This document shows, piece after piece, positions 27,066 to 34,673 of a stretch of 64,000 nt of DNA (positions are counted from its first letter, which is position 1; each line of letters starts with the position of its first letter). The notes beneath the pieces were generated by a model, which saw nothing but the letters and a program-made list of their open reading frames with translations, did no database searches and was not told the DNA's origin. A program made the position numbers and the translations under genes. Location: positions 86,436 through 150,435 of the forward strand of contig NZ_NIRR01000007.1 in the NCBI RefSeq assembly GCF_002204745.1, given 5' to 3'. The stretch comes from Hymenobacter amundsenii. GTDB lineage: Bacteria > Bacteroidota > Bacteroidia > Cytophagales > Hymenobacteraceae.

Positions 27066-28346
27066 ATGCTGCAAGTTGCCGTCCTGAGAGAACAAACCGC
27101 CGCCGTGCTAGCGGGCTTGGCCAAACGAAACTACCCCACCGGCGAGGCCGACGTGCAGGCCGTACTCGACCTCGATCAGCGCCGCAAGGATCTGCAAACC
27201 AGCCACGATAAGGCCCAGGCTGAAGCCAACGAGCTGGCCCGCCAGATCGGAGGCCTGATGAAAACCGGCGACAAGGCTGGGGCCGAAGTGCTTAAAGCCC
27301 GCACCACCGAACTCAAGCAGCAAACCAAAGCCCATTCCGAGGAGCTGACCGAGGTAGAAAAAACCTTGCAGCAACAACTGTACAAGCTGCCCAACCTGCC
27401 CCACGAGAGCGTGCCCGCCGGCCGCTCGGCCGACGACAACGAGCTGGTGCGCGAATGGGGCACCAAGCCCGAGCTGCCCGCCGACGCCAAACCGCACTGG
27501 GACCTGATTGAGCAGTACGACATCATCGATTTTGCGCTAGGCAACAAAATTACCGGGGCCGGTTTCCCGGTGTATAAGGGCCAGGGGGCCCGGTTGCAGC
27601 GGGCGCTCATCAACTTTTTCCTTGATGAAGCCCGCGCCGCTGGCTACCTTGAAATTCAGCCCCCGATTCTCATTAATGAAGCCAGCGGCTACGGTACCGG
27701 CCAATTGCCCGACAAAGAGGGCCAGATGTACCACGCCACCGCCGATGACCTTTACCTCATCCCGACGGCCGAAGTACCCATCACCAACCTCTACCGCGAC
27801 GACATTATTGCCCCCGACCGGCTGCCCATTCGCAACGCCGGCTACACGCCCTGCTTTCGGCGTGAGGCGGGCTCCTGGGGCGCGCACGTGCGGGGCCTCA
27901 ACCGCCTGCACCAGTTCGACAAAGTAGAAATAGTACAAATCACGCAGCCCGAAAACAGCTACGCGGCCCTCGACGGCATGGTAGCCCACATCGAGGGGCT
28001 GCTGCAAAAGCTGGAGCTCCCCTACCGCGTGCTGCGCCTCTGCGGCGGCGACATGGGCTTTACCTCGGCCATCACCTACGACCTCGAAGTGTGGAGCGCG
28101 GCCCAGCAGCGGTGGCTGGAAGTGAGTTCGGCCTCGAACTTTGAAACCTTCCAGGCCAACCGCCTGAAGCTGCGCTACCGCCCCGATGGCGGCAAAACCC
28201 AGCTCCTGCACACGCTCAATGGCTCGGCTCTGGCCCTACCCCGCATCGTGGCCGCCCTGCTCGAAAACAACCAGACGCCCGAAGGCATCCGACTGCCCCA
28301 GTCCCTCCACTCCTACTGCGGATTCGACACGATTAAGGGCGAATAA
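27066..28346 (+). CDS. serS: Seryl-tRNA synthetase
   Basis: A 426-residue class II synthetase that charges tRNA-Ser. Residues 1-110 form the helical hairpin arm that reads the long variable arm of the tRNA. Motif 2 is FRREAGSWGAHVRGLNRLHQFDKVE and motif 3 is LNGSALALPRIVAALLEN. Length is normal. The ATG at 27066 gives the usual start MLQVAVLREQTAAV; the upstream extension has no family match. Confidence 0.97.
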   Translation: MLQVAVLREQTAAVLAGLAKRNYPTGEADVQAVLDLDQRRKDLQTSHDKAQAEANELARQIGGLMKTGDKAGAEVLKARTTELKQQTKAHSEELTEVEKTLQQQLYKLPNLPHESVPAGRSADDNELVREWGTKPELPADAKPHWDLIEQYDIIDFALGNKITGAGFPVYKGQGARLQRALINFFLDEARAAGYLEIQPPILINEASGYGTGQLPDKEGQMYHATADDLYLIPTAEVPITNLYRDDIIAPDRLPIRNAGYTPCFRREAGSWGAHVRGLNRLHQFDKVEIVQITQPENSYAALDGMVAHIEGLLQKLELPYRVLRLCGGDMGFTSAITYDLEVWSAAQQRWLEVSSASNFETFQANRLKLRYRPDGGKTQLLHTLNGSALALPRIVAALLENNQTPEGIRLPQSLHSYCGFDTIKGE

Positions 28347-28410
28347 ATGAGTATCTGAAGCGTTATACCGCGCAACTTTTCAGGCACTTATATCCTGACC
28401 CGCTGCCCAA

Positions 28411-28473
28411 AGCCTGCTTCAGCATAAAGCCCCCGACGTGCGTACGTTGGGGGGCTTTATGCTGAAGCAGGCT
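28411..28473 (+). terminator. Terminator with perfect 24-bp arms after serS
   Basis: Arms at 28411-28434 and 28450-28473 pair over all 24 bases, with a 15-base loop containing ACGTGCGTACGT. It lies between convergent genes (serS and the OsmC gene) and may work in both directions. Confidence 0.8.
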
Positions 28474-28516
28474 TCTTCTAAAAGGGCCTCTGCCTATGAT
28501 TCTGGTGCCTGAACGA

Positions 28517-28954
28517 TCATACCAATGTCGTGACGATGCGCAGGCCAGCTTCCAGGGTTTTCTGCACCGGGCACTTGGAGGAAATGGTTTCCAGCCGTTG
28601 GCGCTGCTCGGTGGAGAGTGGGCCCAGCAGGCGCAGTTCCTTATCCACCTGCTCCAGTGTCTGGCCGGCTTTCTCGCACTGCTCGCAGTCCTGGGCGTGC
28701 ACGCGGCCGTGGCGCAGGCCCACCTCAATACCTTCGAGGGGCCATTTTTTACGGGTGGCGTAGAGGCGGAGCGTGATGGCGGTGCAGGCGCCCAAGGCCG
28801 CGAGCAGCAGGTCGTAGGGCGTCGGGCCGCGGTCTTGGCCGCCCACGCTGGTGGGCTCGTCTACAAACCACGTGTGGCGACCGGCCTGTACGTCGGCCGT
28901 CAGGGTTTCGGGACCCACTTTTACCAGCACGGTATTCTCTTTGTTGTCAGTCAT
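28517..28954 (-). CDS. OsmC family protein
   Basis: A 145-residue protein with the OsmC/Ohr fold. The two conserved cysteines are present in LGACTAITLRLYA and SSKCPVQKTLEAG; in family members they reduce organic or fatty-acid peroxides. An extra pair, DCEQCE, lies between them. Members of this subgroup sometimes have other roles, so the peroxidase assignment is by family. The upstream gene ends only three bases before its start, so the two probably share a transcript. Confidence 0.88.
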   Translation of the reverse strand: MTDNKENTVLVKVGPETLTADVQAGRHTWFVDEPTSVGGQDRGPTPYDLLLAALGACTAITLRLYATRKKWPLEGIEVGLRHGRVHAQDCEQCEKAGQTLEQVDKELRLLGPLSTEQRQRLETISSKCPVQKTLEAGLRIVTTLV

Positions 28955-28957
28955 GGC

Positions 28958-29263
28958 TTAGCTCGTTGGCATGCTGAGCTTCTGCATCAGCGCGTCGTTG
29001 GCGGGGGCCGAGTAGGCGCCGTAGGCACTCACCAGCAGCCCCTTCACGCCCTGGTCCGACTCGATGGCGTACAGGATGCTCTCGTCGCCGGGGTCGGTTT
29101 CGCCTTCGAAGCGGTAGAACTCGCGCACCTGGAAGTGCTCGGGGTGCAGTTTTAAATCCAGCCCGGGGCAATGCAGGTACTCGTCGGTGAGGTTGAAATC
29201 CTGGTCGAAGCCGCGTTGTTGCAGGTCGCGGATGGCTTCGCTAAGCGTGTCGTACGTTTTCAT
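28958..29263 (-). CDS. Small conserved Bacteroidota protein
   Basis: A 101-residue protein starting MKTYDTLSEAIRDLQQRGFDQDFNL. The blocks LHPEHFQVREFYRFEGETDPGD and LYAIESDQGVKGLLVSAYG are typical of a small family often labelled phosphoribosylpyrophosphate synthetase in databases. It is far too short for that enzyme and has no PRPP motif, so that label should not be trusted. Cotranscribed with the OsmC gene. Confidence 0.8.
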   Translation of the reverse strand: MKTYDTLSEAIRDLQQRGFDQDFNLTDEYLHCPGLDLKLHPEHFQVREFYRFEGETDPGDESILYAIESDQGVKGLLVSAYGAYSAPANDALMQKLSMPTS

Positions 29264-29351
29264 GAGGGCTGCAGTAAGGGGGACACTAGCGGTACGACCA
29301 CCCGGCGCAAACTGTTGTGCTTACCAGCCTCCTGCCCAATTACCCGTCGCC

Positions 29352-30410
29352 TCAGCGCCCGTCGATGGCCGGCGGCAGATCGAACACGATGTCGCGCATG
29401 CACTTGAAATGGCCTTTGGGGCACTCGGCGAAACCAATTTTAGAGCAGGGCCGGCAGCTCAGCCCTTCCACTTCCAGCACCCGAAACTCGGTGCGGTAAG
29501 GGTACATGCCAAAGGCCGGTACGGTGTTGCCCCACACGCTGATAATCGGCTTGCCAAACGCCGCCGCCACGTGCATCAGCCCGGTATCGTGGCTGACCAC
29601 CAGCCGGGCTTGCCGCACCAAAGAAGCCGATTGGTTAAGGTTGAACTTCCCGCAGGCATTATAAATGATTGTTTTAGGGACCGGAGAGCTAGGGCTCGGG
29701 GGGAAATAGTACGGGCTGTCGGGAATACGGGGCACGGGAGCCGGCGAGGTGACCGCGCCCGCATCAAACGCCAGTTCGATAATGTGGCCGGTGGTTTCGT
29801 CGGTGGGGCCGCCGAGCAGCACCACCGGTTGCCGCAACAGCCCGCACAGCTCGATGATGCGCTCTACCGGCAGGCGCTTGGTGGCGTGCTGGGCCCCAAT
29901 GGCAAAGGCCACGTAGCCCCGCTGAAAGGCGGGCGGCAGCGCCTCAGCCAAGTCCACTTCGTCGGCTTCGGGAATGAAGTAGTCCAGCCCCTGCTTGTCG
30001 TTGTGCACGCCCAACGGCGCGGCGGCGGCCAAGTAGCGGTCCACGATGTGCACCCGGGGCAGGGTGTCCATCTTCCAGTTCACCAGCAGCCATTTGCGGG
30101 CATTAAGCTTGTCGAAACTGCTCGATTTTACCCCCAGCCGGGCTTTAATAAGGCCAGTGCGCAGGTTGTTATGCAGGTCGATGATGAAGTCGAACTGCTC
30201 GGCCCGCAGCTCCTCCACCAACTCGCCCAGGCTCCCGGTCAGGCAATGCACCCGGTCGACGTAGGGGTTGTTTTCCACGATACCCCGGAACGACGGCTTG
30301 GTGGCAAAGTGCACCACGGCCCCCGCCACCTGCTGCTTCACCGCCCGAATAACGGGCGTAGTCAGCACGATGTCGCCGATGGAGGAAAACCGCAGAATCA
30401 GAATTTTCAT
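29352..30410 (-). CDS. Glycosyltransferase family 9 protein (heptosyltransferase-like)
   Basis: A 352-residue GT-B enzyme. The N-terminus MKILILRFSSIGDIVLTTPVIRAV and the C-terminal VVSHDTGLMHVAAAFGKPIISVWG and CRPCSKIGFAECPKGHFKC match ADP-heptose:LPS heptosyltransferases. It probably adds a sugar to lipopolysaccharide core at the inner face of the membrane. Between about 219 and 246 it has a Pro/Ser-rich insert (PRIPDSPYYFPPSPSSPVPK) that the second GT9 protein of this window lacks. Confidence 0.9.
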   Translation of the reverse strand: MKILILRFSSIGDIVLTTPVIRAVKQQVAGAVVHFATKPSFRGIVENNPYVDRVHCLTGSLGELVEELRAEQFDFIIDLHNNLRTGLIKARLGVKSSSFDKLNARKWLLVNWKMDTLPRVHIVDRYLAAAAPLGVHNDKQGLDYFIPEADEVDLAEALPPAFQRGYVAFAIGAQHATKRLPVERIIELCGLLRQPVVLLGGPTDETTGHIIELAFDAGAVTSPAPVPRIPDSPYYFPPSPSSPVPKTIIYNACGKFNLNQSASLVRQARLVVSHDTGLMHVAAAFGKPIISVWGNTVPAFGMYPYRTEFRVLEVEGLSCRPCSKIGFAECPKGHFKCMRDIVFDLPPAIDGR

Positions 30411-30436
30411 TTATTCAGTTGAAGTTAAAAGAACGT

Positions 30437-30526
30437 GTCATGCTGAGCGCAGCCGAAGCATCTCTACCGTTTCGTTGAACGACTGCTACGAAGTGGTAGA
30501 GATGCTTCGGCTACGCTCAGCATGAC
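30437..30526. repeat. GTCAT-family inverted repeat
   Basis: Arms of 32 bases at 30437-30468 and 30495-30526 beginning GTCATGCTGAGCGCAGCC; 31 of 32 positions pair. The loop is 26 bases. It lies between polX and the GT9 gene, both on the minus strand. Confidence 0.93.
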
Positions 30527-30570
30527 GGTCTTTTGACTTCCTAAACAGCTTCATTCAGCCAACACAGCCA

Positions 30571-32325
30571 CTACCCAAACAACGAGTCCTGGAATTCCAA
30601 CGGCGGCTTTATGCCGGCTTTGCGCTTCGCAAAATACGCGGCCGCCTCCTCCACCGACTTCGTGTTGAAGGTCGTGGCTTTGGTGAGGCCACCTTTGCGG
30701 CCCATGAACACGCCGTAGCGCATGTCGGCGTAGCCGTTGGTGTGGTGGGCATCGGGGTTGATGCTGAGCTGTACGCCCTGCTCCAGCGCGTAGTGCACCC
30801 AGCGCCAGTCGAGGTCGAGGCGCCAGGGGTTGGCGTTGATTTCGATGATGACGTTGTGCTGGGCGCAGGCGTCGATGACGGCCTTGTGGTCGAGTGGGTA
30901 GCCTTCGCGGCGCAGCAGCAGCCGGCCGGTGGGGTGGCCGAGCATGGTGGTATACGGGTTTTCGATGGCCCGCAACACCCGGGTCGTGGCCTTGCGCTCG
31001 TCCATTTTGAGGTTCGAGTGCACCGAGGCCACGATGAAATCGAAGGTTTCGAGCACAGCCGGCGGGTAGTCGAGGCTGCCATCCGACAGAATATCCGACT
31101 CGATGCCCTTGAAGATGCGGAACGGGGCCAGTTCCTGATTGAGCTGGTCGATTTCCTGGTGCTGCTGGCGCACACGCTCCACCGGCAGGCCGTTGGCATA
31201 GTGGGCAGCCTGCGAGTGGTCGCAGATGCCGAGGTACTCGTAGCCGCCGTCGCGCAGGAAGGTGGCCATTTCGCGCAGGCTGTGGGTACCGTCGGAGTAG
31301 GTGCTGTGGTTGTGCAGCGAGCCACGCAGGTCGGTGGGCTCCAACAGCTGGGGCAGCTTGTTTTCGCGGGCCAGCGGCAGCTCCCAGAGGCCTTCGCGCA
31401 GCTCGGGCTCCACGTATTGCAGGCCGGCGCGCTCATAAAGCGCCTGTTCGGTAGCGAATTGCTCCCGCTTGAGCCACTGGCGCAGGCTGGCCGGCTGGCC
31501 GGGCAGCAGCTCGGCAGCCAACGCGCCGGCCAGGTGGGCATCGGCGGCCGACGTCAGCAGCAACTGGTTGGTGAACTCAGCGGGGGCCACCAGCAGCACT
31601 TCCACTTTCACGCCCGAAGTGGTGGCCGTGCCGCGCCAGGCAAACGGGCCACTGCGGCGCGGGTCGGGCGTGAGGCCATCGAGGCCGTTGAGTAGCTCAT
31701 GGGCGGCGGCGGGCGCGGTGGTGGCCACCACCAGCGTTACGGTTTCGATGGTTTCGAGGCGGCGGCGCACCTGCCCGCTCACGGCGGCCTGGGTGGTGCC
31801 GGGGGCGGTTTCGAGACGAGCCAGCAGGTCGTGGGCCAGCTCCTCGCCCTGCGGATAGAGCAGCTTGCCCCGGCTCTGGTCGGTGAAGTCCAGCGCGTCG
31901 AGCAGAGCCTGCTGGGTTTTCTGGCCGAAGCCTTTCAGCTGGCTTACCCGGTCGGTTTCGGCGGCCTCGCGCAGCTGGGCGGCATCTTCAATCCCCAGTT
32001 CTTTCCAGAGGCTACGAATTTTCTTGGGCCCGATACCCTTGATTTTGAGCAGTTCGACCACGCCGGGCGGGGTAGCGGCCAGCAGCCGGTCGAGGTCCTC
32101 GAACGAGCCAGTATCGAGCATTTCGGCCACTTTGGCGGCGGCCGTTTTGCTCAGGCCCGTGCGGTCGGGCAGACCGGTGCGCTCCACGTCGGCGACCGGG
32201 AAGCTCAGGGCCTCCAGGGCGTTGGCAGTGCCTTCGTAGGCCCGGATTTTAAACTGATTCTCGCCGTGCAGCTCCAGTAGCTGGGCCGCCAGGCGGAAGG
32301 CTCGGGTAAGGGCGCGGTTGTCCAT
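30571..32325 (-). CDS. polX: PolX-type DNA polymerase/PHP exonuclease, polymerase site degenerate
   Basis: A 584-residue protein. The N-terminal 8-kDa-like helical domain and helix-hairpin-helix (LLKIKGIGPKKIRSLW) are clear. In the palm (about 175-245) the usual GS-x-RR and DxD elements read VSGQVRRR and ETVTLVV, and the later Asp is in GVKVEVLLV, so the catalytic aspartates seem lost. The PHP domain is intact: HNHSTYSDG near 336, CDHS, GIESDIL, ASVHSN, GHPTGR and NPDAHHTNG. It probably works as a metal-dependent 3'-5' exonuclease or AP-site enzyme in repair. The ATG at 32325 is chosen over one three codons upstream. Confidence 0.9.
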   Translation of the reverse strand: MDNRALTRAFRLAAQLLELHGENQFKIRAYEGTANALEALSFPVADVERTGLPDRTGLSKTAAAKVAEMLDTGSFEDLDRLLAATPPGVVELLKIKGIGPKKIRSLWKELGIEDAAQLREAAETDRVSQLKGFGQKTQQALLDALDFTDQSRGKLLYPQGEELAHDLLARLETAPGTTQAAVSGQVRRRLETIETVTLVVATTAPAAAHELLNGLDGLTPDPRRSGPFAWRGTATTSGVKVEVLLVAPAEFTNQLLLTSAADAHLAGALAAELLPGQPASLRQWLKREQFATEQALYERAGLQYVEPELREGLWELPLARENKLPQLLEPTDLRGSLHNHSTYSDGTHSLREMATFLRDGGYEYLGICDHSQAAHYANGLPVERVRQQHQEIDQLNQELAPFRIFKGIESDILSDGSLDYPPAVLETFDFIVASVHSNLKMDERKATTRVLRAIENPYTTMLGHPTGRLLLRREGYPLDHKAVIDACAQHNVIIEINANPWRLDLDWRWVHYALEQGVQLSINPDAHHTNGYADMRYGVFMGRKGGLTKATTFNTKSVEEAAAYFAKRKAGIKPPLEFQDSLFG

Positions 32326-32350
32326 AGCAGGCAAAGGTAATCGGTAAGGG

Positions 32351-32466
32351 GTAGTTGGCAGTTGCCAGGAAGAGGAACGTCATGCTGAGCGAAGCCGTAG
32401 GCGGAGTCGAAGCATGACGTTCCTCTTCCTGACAACCGACAACTGGCAACTGGCAACTGACAACTT
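32351..32466. repeat. Composite repeat: heptamer arrays around a GTCAT-family hairpin
   Basis: Perfect 20-bp arms at 32366-32385 and 32412-32431 end in GAACGTCATGC and its complement. Outside them are 7-base arrays: GTAGTTGGCAGTTGC on the left and CAACTGGCAACTGGCAACTG on the right, roughly complementary. It lies between divergent genes, so it is not simply a terminator. Confidence 0.9.
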
Positions 32467-32497
32467 CTTATCTTCCCAACTCCCAAACGCCACCATC

Positions 32498-32905
32498 ATG
32501 CGCCTATTCACCACTTTTGCCGGCCTGAGCGTACTGCTGCTGGCTGCCACCTGCAACCCCGACTCGCAGGGCAGCGCCGATACGCCCCCCAACCTCAAGC
32601 AGCTCGAAGGCACCTGGCTGCACGCCCAAGAGGAAGACCAGGGCGAAGTGCGCGTGTACCGGCCCAATACCTATGCTTTCCCGCCCTCGCGGGGCCGCAC
32701 CGGCTTTGCCTTCGACGCCAACGGCCTGTTCACGCAGTACGACATTGCCCCCACCGACGGCCTCGAAGGCCATAAGGGCCGCTGGAAGGCCCAGAACGAC
32801 CACACCATCCGCGTGAGCCTCGACGACAAAAAGGAGCCCGACTACCTGCTCGAACTCGTGTCGTTGGAAAATCAGGTGCTCAAGGTGAAGCGCAAGGATT
32901 TGTAG
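32498..32905 (+). CDS. Small lipoprotein, member 1 of a tandem family
   Basis: A 135-residue protein starting MRLFTTFAGLSVLLLAATCNPDSQ, with lipobox LAAT-C. The mature domain begins QLEGTWLHA and has the pattern FAFDANGLFTQYDIAP...GRWKAQNDHTIRVSL...DYLLELVSL. This spacing resembles lipocalin-like small beta barrels, but this is only a resemblance. The frame opens upstream at 32414, where it just translates the repeat array, so the ATG at 32498 is the start. The next two genes share the pattern. Confidence 0.7.
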   Translation: MRLFTTFAGLSVLLLAATCNPDSQGSADTPPNLKQLEGTWLHAQEEDQGEVRVYRPNTYAFPPSRGRTGFAFDANGLFTQYDIAPTDGLEGHKGRWKAQNDHTIRVSLDDKKEPDYLLELVSLENQVLKVKRKDL

Positions 32906-32969
32906 CCGTTGCAACCATTTGGCGGCGCGGGCCCTCTTCCTGCCAGGAAGTTCCCCTATACCCCTTGCT

Positions 32970-33347
32970 ATGCGCTACCTACTTTATTCATCCGCCGCCG
33001 CCTTGCTCACCCTGGCTGGCTGCCAGAAATCGGACCCCGAGCCAGCCGCCATTCTCAACCAGGACTGGTTCAATACCTTTGAGCCGGGCAGCAAGGGGTA
33101 CACCATATTTGCCAACACCCGCCAAAACCAGCCCCGGCGCTACTATGGGTTCCGCCTCAACGCCGATGGTACTTACCTAGAGTATGACCTTGGGCCCGTA
33201 GATGTTCCGGTAGAGCGCCCCGGCACCTGGCGCCGGGAGGGCAATCTGAAGTACCGGATTACCTTCACCGATCCTGACCGCTCGGGATACCTGTTACGTA
33301 TCAGCAACGCACAGGACAAGCAATTACAGGCCCGCCGCGATTACTAA
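32970..33347 (+). CDS. Small lipoprotein, member 2 of a tandem family
   Basis: A 125-residue protein starting MRYLLYSSAAALLTLAGCQKSD, lipobox LAG-C. The mature part repeats the family pattern: YGFRLNADGTYLEYDLGPVDVPVERPGTWRREGNLKYRITFTDPDRSGYLLRIS. The ATG at 32970 is chosen because it sets the signal peptide at the N-terminus. Confidence 0.7.
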   Translation: MRYLLYSSAAALLTLAGCQKSDPEPAAILNQDWFNTFEPGSKGYTIFANTRQNQPRRYYGFRLNADGTYLEYDLGPVDVPVERPGTWRREGNLKYRITFTDPDRSGYLLRISNAQDKQLQARRDY

Positions 33348-33486
33348 AGCGGTAGCCCCTCGCCGGAGCTCGTCGGCCGCGGCCGGCTGACTCCGCCTCC
33401 AACAAACGGCGTGTGCTTGGCTAATGCTGAAGGCGCTTTGCAGGGGATACTCTGGCTTTTATCACATCTTTTTAATCCCTTAGCTC

Positions 33487-33939
33487 ATGCGCACTTTCTT
33501 ACTGACGATGCTGGCCACCGGGGTCATGGCACTGAATGCCTGCACGACTAAGGTTACGGAGGCCCCGGCAGAAAAACGGGAGGGCGGTCAGGTGCTCGAT
33601 TCCCAACTACAGGGTCGGCTCTGGATCAACTCCTACGAGGCTCAACCCAACAAAACGCCCACCTACCGCCCCGAAGGCTATACCTGGGCCACGCCGCCCC
33701 AGCGCTTCAGTATGCCCATTGAGGGCGGCGACGGGTTCCGGCTCGATGCTGATGGCAAGGGCGTTTACATCGCGCCCGGTATTGGCGCCGGGCCTACCAC
33801 CCACCCGGTCACCTGGCAGCGCGACGACCCCAACAGGCCTATTTTCCGTCTTCATGTAACCGATAATTCGCGGCCCGATTTGCGGCTGGAAATTGTATCG
33901 GTCACGCCCGACCTGCTCACGGCCCGCTACCTGCCCTAA
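33487..33939 (+). CDS. Small lipoprotein, member 3 of a tandem family
   Basis: A 150-residue protein starting MRTFLLTMLATGVMALNACTTK, lipobox LNA-C. The mature part shows the same order of motifs as its two neighbours: GRLWINSYEA, YRPEGYTW, FRLDADGKGVYIAPG, PVTWQRDDPNRPIFRLHVTDNSRPDLRLEIVS. YRPEGYTW is closest to YRPNTYAF of member 1. Function unknown; probably on the periplasmic or outer face of the outer membrane. Confidence 0.7.
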   Translation: MRTFLLTMLATGVMALNACTTKVTEAPAEKREGGQVLDSQLQGRLWINSYEAQPNKTPTYRPEGYTWATPPQRFSMPIEGGDGFRLDADGKGVYIAPGIGAGPTTHPVTWQRDDPNRPIFRLHVTDNSRPDLRLEIVSVTPDLLTARYLP

Positions 33940-33967
33940 CCGGCCCGCTCCCATCCCATCGGCTTAC

Positions 33968-34004
33968 CGGCCCGGTTGCCCCAGCAGGGTGGCCGGGCCG
34001 TTTT
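33968..34004 (+). terminator. Intrinsic terminator after the lipoprotein genes
   Basis: CGGCCCGG (33968-33975) pairs with CCGGGCCG (33993-34000), with partial inner pairing (TTGCCCC/GGGTGG), followed by TTTT. Confidence 0.6.
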
Positions 34005-34008
34005 GCGT

Positions 34009-34016
34009 TATGTTTG
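34009..34016 (+). promoter_or_regulatory. Promoter -7 element (TATGTTTG) for the EVE gene
   Basis: Perfect TAnnTTTG, 24 bases before the ATG at 34040. No TTG is seen at the usual -33 position. Confidence 0.5.
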
Positions 34017-34039
34017 CAAGGTTTCCCATCTGTTTTGCT

Positions 34040-34450
34040 ATGAATTACTGGCTCGTTAAATCTGAACCCGCCGCCTACTCCTGGGCCGATTTCACCCGCG
34101 ACGGCGGCACCGACTGGACCGGCGTGCGCAACTACCAGGCCCGCAACTTCCTGCGCCAGATGCAGCCCGGCGACCTGGTGCTTTACTACCACAGCGTGAG
34201 CGACAAGCAGGTAGTGGGCCTGGCCGAAGTAGCCGCCCCCGCCGCCCCCGATGCCACGGCCCCCGCCGGCACCGACTGGGTAGCCGTGCGCCTCACGCCC
34301 CGCGAGGCTCTGCCTACGCCCGTTACCCTGGCCCGCATCAAGCAAGACGAGCGCCTGAGCCAAGTGGCCCTGCTCCGTCAGTCGCGCCTTTCGGTGATGC
34401 CGTTGCGGCCCGCCGAGTTCGATGTGCTGCTGGAGCTGGGCGCGGGCTAA
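34040..34450 (+). CDS. EVE domain protein
   Basis: A 136-residue single-domain protein of the PUA-like superfamily. The N-terminus MNYWLVKSEPAAYSWADF, WTGVRNYQARNFLRQMQPGDLVLYYHS and VGLAEVA are hallmarks of EVE. The fold binds modified bases in DNA or RNA; in larger proteins it guides modification-dependent restriction. Stand-alone forms like this one are widespread and their ligand is uncertain. The ATG at 34040 fits the family and the -7 element. Confidence 0.93.
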   Translation: MNYWLVKSEPAAYSWADFTRDGGTDWTGVRNYQARNFLRQMQPGDLVLYYHSVSDKQVVGLAEVAAPAAPDATAPAGTDWVAVRLTPREALPTPVTLARIKQDERLSQVALLRQSRLSVMPLRPAEFDVLLELGAG

Positions 34451-34463
34451 GGCGAGGTGGCGA

Positions 34464-34524
34464 GTCTGACGTTCTAGGAACCAAGAGGCGCAAATGGTAC
34501 AACCAGCGCCCTCAAACGTCAGAC
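34464..34524. repeat. Inverted repeat in the EVE downstream gap
   Basis: GTCTGACGTT (34464-34473) and AACGTCAGAC (34515-34524) are exact complements, and flanking GAGGTGG and CCATCACCTC pair partly. It may be the EVE transcript terminator. The rest of 34525-34673 shows nothing clear. Confidence 0.55.
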
Positions 34525-34673
34525 CCGTCATTCCATCACCTCCCTGTTTTGCCTTTTCCGTGTGGATTTCGGGCAGCAGAAGCATCATCTTGGGGCCCGG
34601 CGTGTTAGGTAGGCCGCGGGTTTCCGCGTATCTTACGTAAGCACCTCTTACCAGGCACTTTCCGGCCCATGTT

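Noticed and set aside
28958..29263. Phosphoribosylpyrophosphate synthetase
   Set aside because: The name is common in databases for this short family, but the protein has 101 residues and lacks the PRPP-binding motif.
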